Program-made: the position numbers and the translations under genes
Notes under the pieces: model-generated
What the model was told of the DNA's origin: nothing
Seen by the model: only the letters and a program-made list of their open reading frames with translations
The model's database searches: none
From: Oscillibacter sp.
Lineage (GTDB): Bacteria; Bacillota; Clostridia; Oscillospirales; Oscillospiraceae
Reading direction: 5' to 3'
NCBI GenBank assembly: GCA_022797935.1
Contig: JAAWLO010000008.1
Location: 1 to 55,243 of the forward strand
Length of the DNA stretch: 55,243 nucleotides
Shown here: positions 18,036 to 25,393 of the stretch, one piece after another
Position numbering within the stretch: the first letter of the stretch is position 1
Layout: each line of letters starts with the position of its first letter

Positions 18036-18529
18036 TGCATGAGATTCAATATCAGACCGTGCGTTTCAACCTCAACGGCAAAGATGTGGAGCGTGTGGTG
18101 GATGTGCGGGCCAGCCTGACCGACATGCTGCGCAATGATTTCCGGATGACCTCCGTGAAAAAGGGCTGTGAGGTCGGTGAGTGCGGCGCGTGCAATGTGC
18201 TCATTGACGGAGAGGCCTTTAATTCCTGCATCTATCTGGCTGTTTGGGCCAATGGGAAGAAGATTCGGACGCTGGAGAGCCTTCTGGGTCCCAACGGCGA
18301 ACTCTCGGACATCCAGCAGGCCTTTGTGGACGAGGCGGCCATTCAGTGCGGCTTCTGCACCCCGGGTTTCATTCTGACGGCGGTGGAAATTCTGGAAAGC
18401 GGAAAGGAATACAGCGATGCCGAGCTGCGCAAGCTCCTCTCCGGCCACCTCTGCCGCTGCACTGGCTACGAGAACATTCTCCGTGCCGTGAAGAAGACCA
18501 TGTACAAGCGGCTGGGAAAAGACGTGTAA
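18035..18529 (+). CDS. xdhC: Xanthine-dehydrogenase-type hydroxylase, 2Fe-2S subunit (first set)
   Basis: Small subunit, 164 residues. The plant-type cluster is bound by C45, C50, C53 and C65; the helical cluster by the QCGFC and LCRC cysteines. It relays electrons from the Mo site to FAD. I chose ATG 18035, with GGAGGT 8 nt upstream, rather than the overlapping GTG at 18032. It ends the first xdhABC operon; a strong terminator follows 21 nt later. Confidence 0.94.
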   Translation: MHEIQYQTVRFNLNGKDVERVVDVRASLTDMLRNDFRMTSVKKGCEVGECGACNVLIDGEAFNSCIYLAVWANGKKIRTLESLLGPNGELSDIQQAFVDEAAIQCGFCTPGFILTAVEILESGKEYSDAELRKLLSGHLCRCTGYENILRAVKKTMYKRLGKDV

Positions 18530-18550
18530 AGGGATTTCCAACCTAAAAAG

Positions 18551-18582
18551 AAGACCTCCCGGGCTTCGGGAGGTCTTTTTTG
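18551..18582 (+). terminator. Terminator of the first xdhABC operon
   Basis: An 11-bp stem (18551-18561 with 18567-18577) with a 5-nt loop, followed by a run of six T. The opposite strand is usable for the LysE gene. Confidence 0.9.
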
Positions 18583-18587
18583 TTCCT

Positions 18588-19181
18588 TTAGTGGGGCCAG
18601 ACCAGACTGACGGCACACAGCGCCAGCGCGGCGGCGCAGGCCCAGTCCACGGCCTGCCGGTGTCCGGCGAAGAGTTTTTGCAGCGCCGTGCCGGCGAAGA
18701 GCCAAACCAGATTCGCCAGAGGTCCCGTGAAGGGGAGAAACAGCCCCACTGCCAGCAGCGGCCAGAAGGAATGGGCATAGGGCAGAACATAGGAGGCCAG
18801 GGCTATGAGGCAGAAAAGCATTACCTTCACATTGGTCAGGTTTACCAGCAGGCCGGACCAGAAACCGGGGGCCTCCGGGGCGCTTCCGGCGGGCCCGGAA
18901 GAAGAACGGAGGGTATGCCAGGCCATCCAGAGGAGATAGGCCGCGCCCACCCAGGACAGCAGGCCGGCATATTGATTCAGCACGGCGCCCAGGAACCAGG
19001 TGACCAGCACCGCCGCCATAGATACCAGAAAGAAGCCGGTGAACAATCCCCGCCATTGCCGCAGGGCGGGGCCCTTGCCATAGCGCAGAGCGGTGGAGAG
19101 GGAGCAGAGATTGGCGGGGCCGGGTGTGATGGCGCCGGTATAACAGTAGAGCAGGAAGGAGGGGAGAAGGGTCAGAGGCAT
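18588..19181 (-). CDS. LysE/RhtB-family amino acid exporter
   Basis: Inner-membrane exporter of 197 residues with about six predicted membrane segments. The first helix contains the family hallmark TPGPANL, and the AAYLLWMAWHTL helix is typical. Family members export basic or neutral amino acids. I chose ATG 19181 because homologues start with this helix; upstream in-frame starts lack a convincing RBS, though AAGGA is 11 nt upstream of the chosen one. It is divergent from a LysR gene with overlapping promoters, the classic LysE/LysG layout. Confidence 0.88.
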   Translation of the reverse strand: MPLTLLPSFLLYCYTGAITPGPANLCSLSTALRYGKGPALRQWRGLFTGFFLVSMAAVLVTWFLGAVLNQYAGLLSWVGAAYLLWMAWHTLRSSSGPAGSAPEAPGFWSGLLVNLTNVKVMLFCLIALASYVLPYAHSFWPLLAVGLFLPFTGPLANLVWLFAGTALQKLFAGHRQAVDWACAAALALCAVSLVWPH

Positions 19182-19225
19182 GGGGAACACCGTCCTTTTT
19201 TGGGATGGGTTCATCATACCAGAAA

Positions 19226-19263
19226 AGAATACATTTGAAAAGTCAAACTTTTCAATGTATACT
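19226..19263. promoter_or_regulatory. Divergent promoters with palindromic LysR operator
   Basis: Plus strand: TTGAAA (19235-19240), 17-nt spacer, TATACT (19258-19263) for lysR. Minus strand: TTGAAA (19250-19255), 18-nt spacer, TATTCT (19226-19231) for lysE. Both -35 boxes are the arms of one palindrome, TTGAAAAGT-N3-ACTTTTCAA (19235-19255), a likely LysR-type site. Confidence 0.65.
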
Positions 19264-19297
19264 ATCGATAAAATCAATGAATGAGGAGGCTCCGGCC

Positions 19298-20176
19298 ATG
19301 GAACTGAGGCATCTGCGCACCTTACAGACCATAATTGACCAGGGCAGTTACCAGCGGGCGGCGGAATGGCTGGGCTGTACGCAGTCCACAGTTACCGCCC
19401 AAATCCAGCAGTTGGAGGAGGAATTGGGGCTTCCCCTCTTTGAACGGGTGGGACGGCGAATGCTGCTGACGGAGGCGGGAGAAAAAATCCTCCCACAGGC
19501 CCGGGAATTGCTGGCAGCGGCGGACCATCTGCTGGAGTGGGGCCGAGGGGACCGGACGCCCTCCGGCACTTTGCGGGTGGACATGGCGGAAACCTTGCTG
19601 TGTTATCGGATGCAGCCGGTGATACGGGCATTTCGGGAACGGGCGCCCCAGGTGCGGCTGGTCATCCGCAGCTGCAATTGCATGCGAATCGCGGACAATG
19701 TGCGGACGGGCGCCTGTGACTTAGGGGTGGGCTATGACATGGACTGGAACCGGGAGGCCCTGGAGGTGGAATCCTTGGGTGCGTATGAAATCGTCCTGCT
19801 GGCATCGCCGGACTTTGCGGAGCCGGATTTTGTGACGCCGGGACAGCGGAAGGGCGCCTCCCTGGTAACGGACGAGCCGGACAGCATCTTCCGCCGCCGC
19901 CTGGAGGCCTACCTCCGGGAGCGGGAAATAGGACTGGATGTAACCCTGGAGCTGTGGAGCATCGAGACCATCAAGCGCTGTGTCATGAGCAACCTGGGCT
20001 TTACGTACCTGCCCCGTTTCGTAGCGGAGAAGGAACTGGCGTCAGGCTGCCTGGTGGAGCTGGAAGCGCCGGTTTCCGGTGTTCCGGCGCCGGCTCTGTG
20101 CGCATGGCGGAAAGGGAAGTGGATATCCCCGGCTATGACTTTATTTTTGGAACTTCTGCGGGACAGTTTGGCCTGA
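19298..20176 (+). CDS. LysR-family transcriptional regulator
   Basis: 292 residues: N-terminal winged helix-turn-helix (MELRHLRTLQTI, then RAAEWLGCTQSTVTAQIQQL as the recognition region, residues 1-60) and a C-terminal effector-binding domain. I chose ATG 19298, with GAGGAGG 9 nt upstream; an upstream in-frame start at 19205 would run through the promoter. The divergent LysE gene and shared palindrome suggest that it controls that exporter and itself. The effector, probably an amino acid, is not known. Confidence 0.92.
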   Translation: MELRHLRTLQTIIDQGSYQRAAEWLGCTQSTVTAQIQQLEEELGLPLFERVGRRMLLTEAGEKILPQARELLAAADHLLEWGRGDRTPSGTLRVDMAETLLCYRMQPVIRAFRERAPQVRLVIRSCNCMRIADNVRTGACDLGVGYDMDWNREALEVESLGAYEIVLLASPDFAEPDFVTPGQRKGASLVTDEPDSIFRRRLEAYLREREIGLDVTLELWSIETIKRCVMSNLGFTYLPRFVAEKELASGCLVELEAPVSGVPAPALCAWRKGKWISPAMTLFLELLRDSLA

Positions 20177-20200
20177 GGAAAGGGCTGAATCACAGAAAAT

Positions 20201-20220
20201 AGTCAGCCAAAAGGCTGACC
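20201..20220 (-). terminator. Terminator after ymxH
   Basis: GTCAGCC (20202-20208) pairs with GGCTGAC (20213-20219), loop of 4. On the minus strand the stem is followed by an ATTTT stretch. It may also stop lysR transcripts. Confidence 0.6.
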
Positions 20221-20327
20221 AAAATTCTTCGTGTTCTCCCGTTTTTCCGTTCCCGCAGAAAGGGATTCCCGTGCTGCAGTTTGCTCTGACGGGGGACCCA
20301 GGTGAAGCGGATATTACCCCAACGGGG

Positions 20328-20600
20328 TCATCGAAATTTTTTCTGACGCGGGTCCCTTCGCTGAAAGGACTTATCAATTAAAATGATGTCATTTCCAATG
20401 CGCTGAATGCAGTCCCAGGGGATGTAAAATTCCTCCCCCCGGCCAAAGAGCCCGAAAAACCGGGCGGGTCCATAAACCACAATCGCGATTACCTGCCCCT
20501 CCGGAACGCGGACGTCTACATCTGCCACCAATCCCAGGCGGCAGCCGTCGTTGATGTTGATGACCTCCTTACGCCGGAGGTCCCGCAGCCGGCATTGCAT
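20328..20600 (-). CDS. ymxH: YlmC/YmxH-family sporulation protein (PRC barrel)
   Basis: 90-residue single PRC-barrel protein of the YlmC/YmxH family, found widely in spore formers next to sigG or dap genes; its molecular role is not established. It starts MQCRLRDLRRKEVINI and carries GLVADVDVRV and IPWDCIQRIGNDIILI, all family blocks. It lies beside sigG in divergent orientation, supporting a sporulation link. Confidence 0.9.
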   Translation of the reverse strand: MQCRLRDLRRKEVININDGCRLGLVADVDVRVPEGQVIAIVVYGPARFFGLFGRGEEFYIPWDCIQRIGNDIILIDKSFQRRDPRQKKFR

Positions 20601-20696
20601 TGCCGTCCCCCCTTTCCCTGGGGAAGTTTATGTTGCCTCCGGACTGTCCTATTCCCAGGAGTCTCCAGCTGGCCCAGAATCTGACAAAAGGTCCCA

Positions 20697-20725
20697 GTAT
20701 AGGAAAAAACCCCATTGGAGATACT
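20697..20725 (+). promoter_or_regulatory. Candidate sigma-F/sigma-G promoter of sigG
   Basis: GTATA (20697-20701), 15-nt spacer, GGAGATACT (20717-20725). This fits the forespore consensus (GYATA, N15-16, GGNNANANT) and lies about 70 nt upstream of the sigG start. Confidence 0.5.
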
Positions 20726-20795
20726 GACTTTGCAGCGCCGGGAAGGAATTCCTCCCGCCGCCGCAGGACAGTATACACACGAGGGGGCGTTTTTC

Positions 20796-21566
20796 ATGCA
20801 GGGAAAAGTAGAGATTGCGGGGGTCAACACCGCCAAGCTGAAGGTATTGAAAAACGACGAGACCATGGCGCTGCTCCGCCAGACCAAAGAGGGGGACCAG
20901 GAAGCCCGGCGGAAGCTGATAGAGGGAAATCTGCGGCTGGTTCTCTCCGTCATTCAGCGTTTTTCCAGCCGGGGCGAAAATGCGGATGACCTCTTCCAGG
21001 TGGGCTGCGTGGGCCTGATTAAAGCCATTGATAACTTCGACATCAATCAGCCGGTGCGTTTTTCCACCTATGGCGTGCCCATGATTATTGGGGAAATCCG
21101 CCGTTACCTCCGGGACAACAGTGCTATCCGGGTTTCCCGTTCCATGCGGGACACGGCTTATCGGGTTCTCCAGGTCCGGGAGCGGCTCATCTCTGAGACC
21201 CAGCGGGAGCCCACGGTGGAGCAGATTGCCAAGGAGCTGGGCATTCCCCGGGAGGATGTGGTTTTCGCCATGGATGCCATTGTGGACCCGGTGTCGCTTT
21301 ATGAGCCGGTGTACTCGGACGGAGGAGACGCCTTATGCGTCATGGACCAGGTGCGGGATACGCAGAATACCGACGAGAGCTGGACAGACCGCATTGCCTT
21401 GAAGGACGCGCTGAAACGTCTGGACGACCGGGAACGGCGGATTTTGTCTCTGCGGTTCTACGAGGGGAAGACCCAGATGGAGGTCTCCGCCGAGGTGGGC
21501 ATCTCCCAGGCCCAGGTGTCCCGTCTGGAAAAAGGAGCCATCAACACCATCAAAAAGAATATTTAG
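20796..21566 (+). CDS. sigG: RNA polymerase sporulation sigma factor SigG
   Basis: Late forespore-specific sigma factor, 256 residues. The N-terminal KVEIAGVNTAKLKVLKN is diagnostic for SigG against SigF. Region 2 (GNLRLVLSVIQRF, DDLFQVGCVGLIKAIDNFD), region 3 (EPTVEQIAKELGI) and region 4 (EGKTQMEVSAEVGISQAQV) are intact. I chose ATG 20796 with GAGGGGG upstream; an upstream ATG at 20715 would add 27 residues absent from the family. Expected targets include gpr in this same window. It is followed by two hairpins. Confidence 0.96.
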   Translation: MQGKVEIAGVNTAKLKVLKNDETMALLRQTKEGDQEARRKLIEGNLRLVLSVIQRFSSRGENADDLFQVGCVGLIKAIDNFDINQPVRFSTYGVPMIIGEIRRYLRDNSAIRVSRSMRDTAYRVLQVRERLISETQREPTVEQIAKELGIPREDVVFAMDAIVDPVSLYEPVYSDGGDALCVMDQVRDTQNTDESWTDRIALKDALKRLDDRERRILSLRFYEGKTQMEVSAEVGISQAQVSRLEKGAINTIKKNI

Positions 21567-21612
21567 AAGCTGCATTCACAAGCGAAGGATGCTGGATGGA
21601 CATGCAGCTTCT
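21565..21612 (+). repeat. Inverted repeat after sigG
   Basis: AGAAGCTGCAT (21565-21575) pairs with ATGCAGCTTCT (21602-21612), a perfect 11-bp stem with a 26-nt loop, starting inside the sigG stop codon. It lies just before the terminator. Confidence 0.6.
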
Positions 21613-21619
21613 CAAGCAG

Positions 21620-21649
21620 CGGCCTCCGCCGGACACGGGGGCCGTTTTC
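21620..21649 (+). terminator. Terminator of sigG
   Basis: An 8-bp GC-rich stem with one G-T pair (21620-21627 with 21637-21644), followed by TTTT. Confidence 0.75.
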
Positions 21650-21678
21650 CTGTGATGGGCAGAAAAACAGGCGTAAGA

Positions 21679-22239
21679 CTATACCAGTGCCGGATGTGTG
21701 CTTGCAGAGCATTTTTTGTAAATTAACTCCACAATTTCCCCAATATTCTTGCAGCTTTCCAGTTTGAGGTTGGTTTTCGAAAATCCGGACGGGAAAAGCG
21801 GAATTCCGTCTCCCAGGACAACCGGCATGACATAAATATAATATTCGTCAATTAGATTCTCCTGCATAAAACAGCGAATGAGTTCTCCGCCGCCCATAAG
21901 CCAGATATTCCCTGCGTGCTTTTTGGAAAGGAAGCGGAGTATTTGCTGCCCTGTAGGGAAAGATAGAAACTGGACATTTGGATCATATTGGTGCTGCCGG
22001 CGCGTGCATACATAACAGGGCTTTTCTTCATAGGGCCATTTATCAGGAAACAGTTCCTGTTTTATCTGGCGATAGGTGTTTCCTCCAAGGATGATTGCCT
22101 CCAAGGAGCTATAGAACCGTTGATAATCCAGGTCGGGTGAGGGACTTGGGGTGTCTTCTAAAAAACGGATATCACCGTCTTTTTCAGCAATATATCCGTC
22201 TAAAGACATGGCGATATATAGAATCAGTTTGTTTTTCAT
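21679..22239 (-). CDS. RibD/dihydrofolate-reductase-like family protein
   Basis: 186-residue protein of the RibD C-terminal/DHFR-like superfamily, a group of NADPH-binding reductases of mostly unknown substrate. It begins LILYIAMSLDGYIAEKDG, has ILGGNTYRQI, IWLMGGGELIRCFM and the LGDGIPLF block. I chose ATG 22239 with AAGGAAA upstream; the longer frame adds 43 unrelated residues. Base composition is clearly AT-richer than the neighbours and codon use includes AAA and ATA-type codons, suggesting recent acquisition. No partner gene is evident. Confidence 0.85.
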   Translation of the reverse strand: MKNKLILYIAMSLDGYIAEKDGDIRFLEDTPSPSPDLDYQRFYSSLEAIILGGNTYRQIKQELFPDKWPYEEKPCYVCTRRQHQYDPNVQFLSFPTGQQILRFLSKKHAGNIWLMGGGELIRCFMQENLIDEYYIYVMPVVLGDGIPLFPSGFSKTNLKLESCKNIGEIVELIYKKCSASTHPALV

Positions 22240-22408
22240 GGTCAATTTCCTTTTTATAGACGGCTTTGCTCGGTTTGCCATCGGCTTCCGAAACAGGCGC
22301 AGCTGGTTGCTCAGATGCTGGCGGACAATACAAATCATTAAATATAGAATAAAAAATACATTTTGCAATCAAAATTGGCCGTTTTAAAGTCCCTGCACAG
22401 GCAAAGGC

Positions 22409-23608
22409 TCAGGCCCGGCGGCTCATCAGCCGCTTCATGGCCTGTTCCAGTCCCTCCGCGGACAGGTCGTACATGGGGAGCAGGTGCCCTAGCTGCCAGT
22501 GGGTCTGCCCCCAGTAGTCCGGCCGTTCCGGCATGGGTTCCGGGTTCAGCCAGACCAGATACGGATACTGCTTCCGCAGCCGTTCCAGCCATTCCAGACC
22601 GGAGGGGCCATAGGTCCGCCGTGTCCAGTCGTAGTGCCGTTCCCGCAGCTCATAGGGACTCATGGCGGCGTCTCCCACCAGGATGACTTTGTAAGCGCTG
22701 TCAAAGTCCCGAAGCAGCTGCTCGGTAGGCACCGCCGCGTTCCAGCGGAGTGCCGGACTGGTGTATACTTCGCTGTAGACGCAGTTGTGAAAATAGTAGG
22801 TGTGAAGCTCCTTGAAGTGGTTGGACTTCTGGGCGGCCTGAAACAGACGGGAACAAAGTCCTGCGTAGTACTCCATAGAGCCGCCGGAATCCATCAGCAG
22901 GATCACTTTTACGGTGTTTTTTCGAGGGTGCGTTTTCTGAATTTTCAGCAGTCCGCCGTTTTCACAGGTCTCGTGAATCGTGCCCTCCACGTCCAGCACG
23001 GTCTCACTGCCCTCCGCCTGGCTGGAGAGCTGGCGCAGCAGCCGGAAGGCCATCTGAAACTGGCGGGTATCCAGGGTGTTGTCCTTGCGGAAGTCCCGGA
23101 AGCGCCGTTCGCCTGCCACCATCATGGCCGTGCGGTACAGCCCCTGGCCGCCAATGCGGATGCCGTCCGGGTGCCAGCCGCTGTTTCCGAAGGGGGACCG
23201 GCCCTGGGTGCCCACCCAGTAGCTGCCGCCGTTGTGTTCTGCAGTCTGTTCCTTCAGCCGCTCTTCCAAAAGCTTCAAAAGCGCCTCGGCGCTCTCCTGG
23301 GAGAAGCCCGCCTGCATCAGCTCCTCCAGGGTCCGGCCCAGGGTTTCCGAGGGACGGTTGAGCCAGTTCAGCAGCTCCTCCGGCAGGTCGCCGTTCCAGG
23401 GGACGTCCCGGAAGAACTCCAGGAAGACCTGGTCAAACCGGTCGAAATCCGCCTCGCTCTTCACCAGCACCGCCCGGCACAGCTGGTAGAAGCCCGTCAG
23501 AGAGGACTGGTGCAGGCCGTGGGACAGGCCCTCCAGCAGGGTCATCCACTCGTCGGGGGTGACGTCCAGGCCCCGGCTTCGCAGGAGGTAGAAAAAAGAG
23601 AGAAACAT
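22409..23608 (-). CDS. CoxE-like von Willebrand factor A domain protein
   Basis: 399 residues. The C-terminal VWA domain has a MIDAS-like DSGGSM (240-245), and the N-terminal half is helical. It starts 5 nt after the stop of the MoxR ATPase with no good RBS of its own, so the two are translationally coupled. CoxD (MoxR AAA+) and CoxE (VWA) are known to mature the Mo-Cu site of aerobic CO dehydrogenase, and related pairs occur with other Mo hydroxylases. Its place between two hydroxylase clusters fits a maturation role, but this is inference; MoxR/VWA pairs also serve other complexes. Confidence 0.82.
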   Translation of the reverse strand: MFLSFFYLLRSRGLDVTPDEWMTLLEGLSHGLHQSSLTGFYQLCRAVLVKSEADFDRFDQVFLEFFRDVPWNGDLPEELLNWLNRPSETLGRTLEELMQAGFSQESAEALLKLLEERLKEQTAEHNGGSYWVGTQGRSPFGNSGWHPDGIRIGGQGLYRTAMMVAGERRFRDFRKDNTLDTRQFQMAFRLLRQLSSQAEGSETVLDVEGTIHETCENGGLLKIQKTHPRKNTVKVILLMDSGGSMEYYAGLCSRLFQAAQKSNHFKELHTYYFHNCVYSEVYTSPALRWNAAVPTEQLLRDFDSAYKVILVGDAAMSPYELRERHYDWTRRTYGPSGLEWLERLRKQYPYLVWLNPEPMPERPDYWGQTHWQLGHLLPMYDLSAEGLEQAMKRLMSRRA

Positions 23609-23612
23609 AGGC

Positions 23613-24422
23613 TCAGCGGGCGTCCCGCAGGGTCCGCAGGTCCTTGTCCTTCTTCAGCAGGACCCCGGCGAAGGGAAATTCCTTCTGAATCCGGGAGGGC
23701 TTCACGCCGCCTGCCGCCAGGGCCCGCAGCCAGTCCACCAGTTCGGAGGTGCTGGGCTTCTTGTCAATGCCCCGCAGCTCCCGCAGCCAGTAGAAGGCGG
23801 CCATGGCCTGCCGGAGCAGGTCCTCTTCCAGGTGGTCGAAGTGGACCCGGAGAATGCGCTCCATCTGTTCCTGGCCGGGGAACTCGATGTAGTGAAAAAT
23901 GCAGCGGCGGAGGAAGGCGTCGGGCAGCTCCTTTTCGGCGTTGGAGGTGATGATGACAATGGGCCGCTGTTTGGCCCGGATGGTCTCCCGGGTCTCCGGG
24001 ATATAGAACTCCATCTGGTCCAGCTCCCAGAGCAGGTCATTGGGAAACTCCAGGTCGGCCTTGTCGATTTCGTCAATCAGTAGGACCACCTGTTCCGGAG
24101 ATTGGAAGGCCTCGCCCAATTTTCCCAGCTTGATGTAGCGGGCGATGTCGTCTACGCCGTGGGCGCCGAACTGGCTGTCGTAGAGACGCTGAACCACGTC
24201 GTAGACGTAGAGGCCATCCTGGGCCTTGGTGGTGGATTTTACGTTCCAGATGATGAGCTGTTTCCCCAGCGCCTGGGCCACGGCCTGGGCCAGCATGGTC
24301 TTGCCGGTGCCGGGTTCCCCCTTGACCAGCAGAGGCTTTTCCAACGTCACCGCAATATTCACCGCCGACATGAGCTCGCTGGACGCCACATATTGGCCGG
24401 TACCGGAAAATGTCTTATTCAT
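23613..24422 (-). CDS. MoxR-family AAA+ ATPase (CoxD-like)
   Basis: 269-residue AAA+ chaperone-type ATPase. Walker A is GEPGTGKT (35-42), Walker B is VLLIDEID, sensor 1 is in IVIITSN, and the arginine finger region is FLRRCIFHY. I chose ATG 24422 with AAGGAAC upstream; the longer frame adds 44 unrelated residues. It forms an operon with the VWA gene. The presumed action is ATP-driven remodelling of a metalloenzyme together with the VWA protein. The likely clients in the window are the xanthine-dehydrogenase-type enzymes. Confidence 0.88.
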   Translation of the reverse strand: MNKTFSGTGQYVASSELMSAVNIAVTLEKPLLVKGEPGTGKTMLAQAVAQALGKQLIIWNVKSTTKAQDGLYVYDVVQRLYDSQFGAHGVDDIARYIKLGKLGEAFQSPEQVVLLIDEIDKADLEFPNDLLWELDQMEFYIPETRETIRAKQRPIVIITSNAEKELPDAFLRRCIFHYIEFPGQEQMERILRVHFDHLEEDLLRQAMAAFYWLRELRGIDKKPSTSELVDWLRALAAGGVKPSRIQKEFPFAGVLLKKDKDLRTLRDAR

Positions 24423-24627
24423 AGCAGTTCCTTTCGGTTGAAGATTCCCCGCGCTTTGGAAAACCGGCGGGGCCTCTATAAAGATACCAAAGCCGGGGCC
24501 TTCCCGCAAGAGGCAATTCCAGTTTTTCAAACAAGGCCTGATGAATGCCGGCAAATTTTTTTCAGCCAGCGAAATGACGAAACGGGCAGCCGTCCATCTC
24601 GGACAACGCCTGATAAGCCGGACTTGC

Positions 24628-25212
24628 TCAGTCTGTTCTTAACCAGAATGCGGGGCGAATACAGCAGCCCGCTTCTTCTGCACCTTGCGCTGCCCGTTCG
24701 ATGTATCCATCAAAAGAAACACAGCTTATAAAATAGCAGTTTCCTTCTTCCTTGTCCCAAAAGTTTCCATAGTATCGCAGCCACCAGATGCCTTTATTCT
24801 CTGCTTCGCCATTCTCATCAAGAAACCATGCTCCCTGTAATCGTGCATAAGCAGTCGTGATTGCCCCGCGCTCTTCATAACCGGCATAATCTTCTGCTTC
24901 ATCGGCGCTTAACAGAAAAATATAATCCCGGGTATTTCCGGCTGGGTTTTCTACGGTGGAAAGAAGAATTTTTTCGCGCTCTTCGGCTGAAAAAGCCAGC
25001 ATCAAAAAAGCATGATTAAGCCAGTTTCTTAAAGTGCAGTCCTGCCAGGTTATATTTTTTGAAAAATCGTGATAGGGTTTACAGTCCAACAAATATTTGC
25101 TGACGCAGAGACAGCGCTGAGGTTCTTCTTTCAAAATAATCCATTCAACCGGCTCTTTTCTCAGCCTGTCAGTTTGCGGATATTCACCCATTGTGATCGT
25201 AATTTTATTCAT
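24628..25212 (-). CDS. DUF6273 domain protein
   Basis: 194-residue protein with the pattern of the DUF6273 group: PVEWIILKE, LLDCKPYHD, WQDCTLRNWLNHAFLMLAFS, FLLSADEAEDY, a WWLRYYG block and a C-terminal CCIRPAFWL. Such domains look like a C-lectin/formylglycine-enzyme-type fold and often occur in surface or mobile proteins of gut Firmicutes; the function is unknown. No signal peptide is seen. It is AT-richer than its neighbours, like the gene at 21679-22239, suggesting a transferred gene. The start has GGAGAAAAAG upstream. Confidence 0.75.
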   Translation of the reverse strand: MNKITITMGEYPQTDRLRKEPVEWIILKEEPQRCLCVSKYLLDCKPYHDFSKNITWQDCTLRNWLNHAFLMLAFSAEEREKILLSTVENPAGNTRDYIFLLSADEAEDYAGYEERGAITTAYARLQGAWFLDENGEAENKGIWWLRYYGNFWDKEEGNCYFISCVSFDGYIERAAQGAEEAGCCIRPAFWLRTD

Positions 25213-25336
25213 AGTTTCTTTTTCTCCAAATCCCGATTTGTCAATAGATTATATCACAGCCAATATTCAACTTCAAACTGGCATCGGCAGAATCGACGGC
25301 GGGCAAGGCGCACAAAAGAGAAAAGGGACTGAAAAA

Positions 25337-25361
25337 GGAGAGTTCCAGAACGGAACTCTCC
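25337..25361 (-). terminator. Terminator of the amidohydrolase/second hydroxylase operon
   Basis: A perfect 10-bp stem (25337-25346 with 25352-25361), 5-nt loop, followed on the minus strand by TTTTT. Confidence 0.88.
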
Positions 25362-25393
25362 CTTGCTGTTGGGCTGTTTTACAGGCTGAAAGC

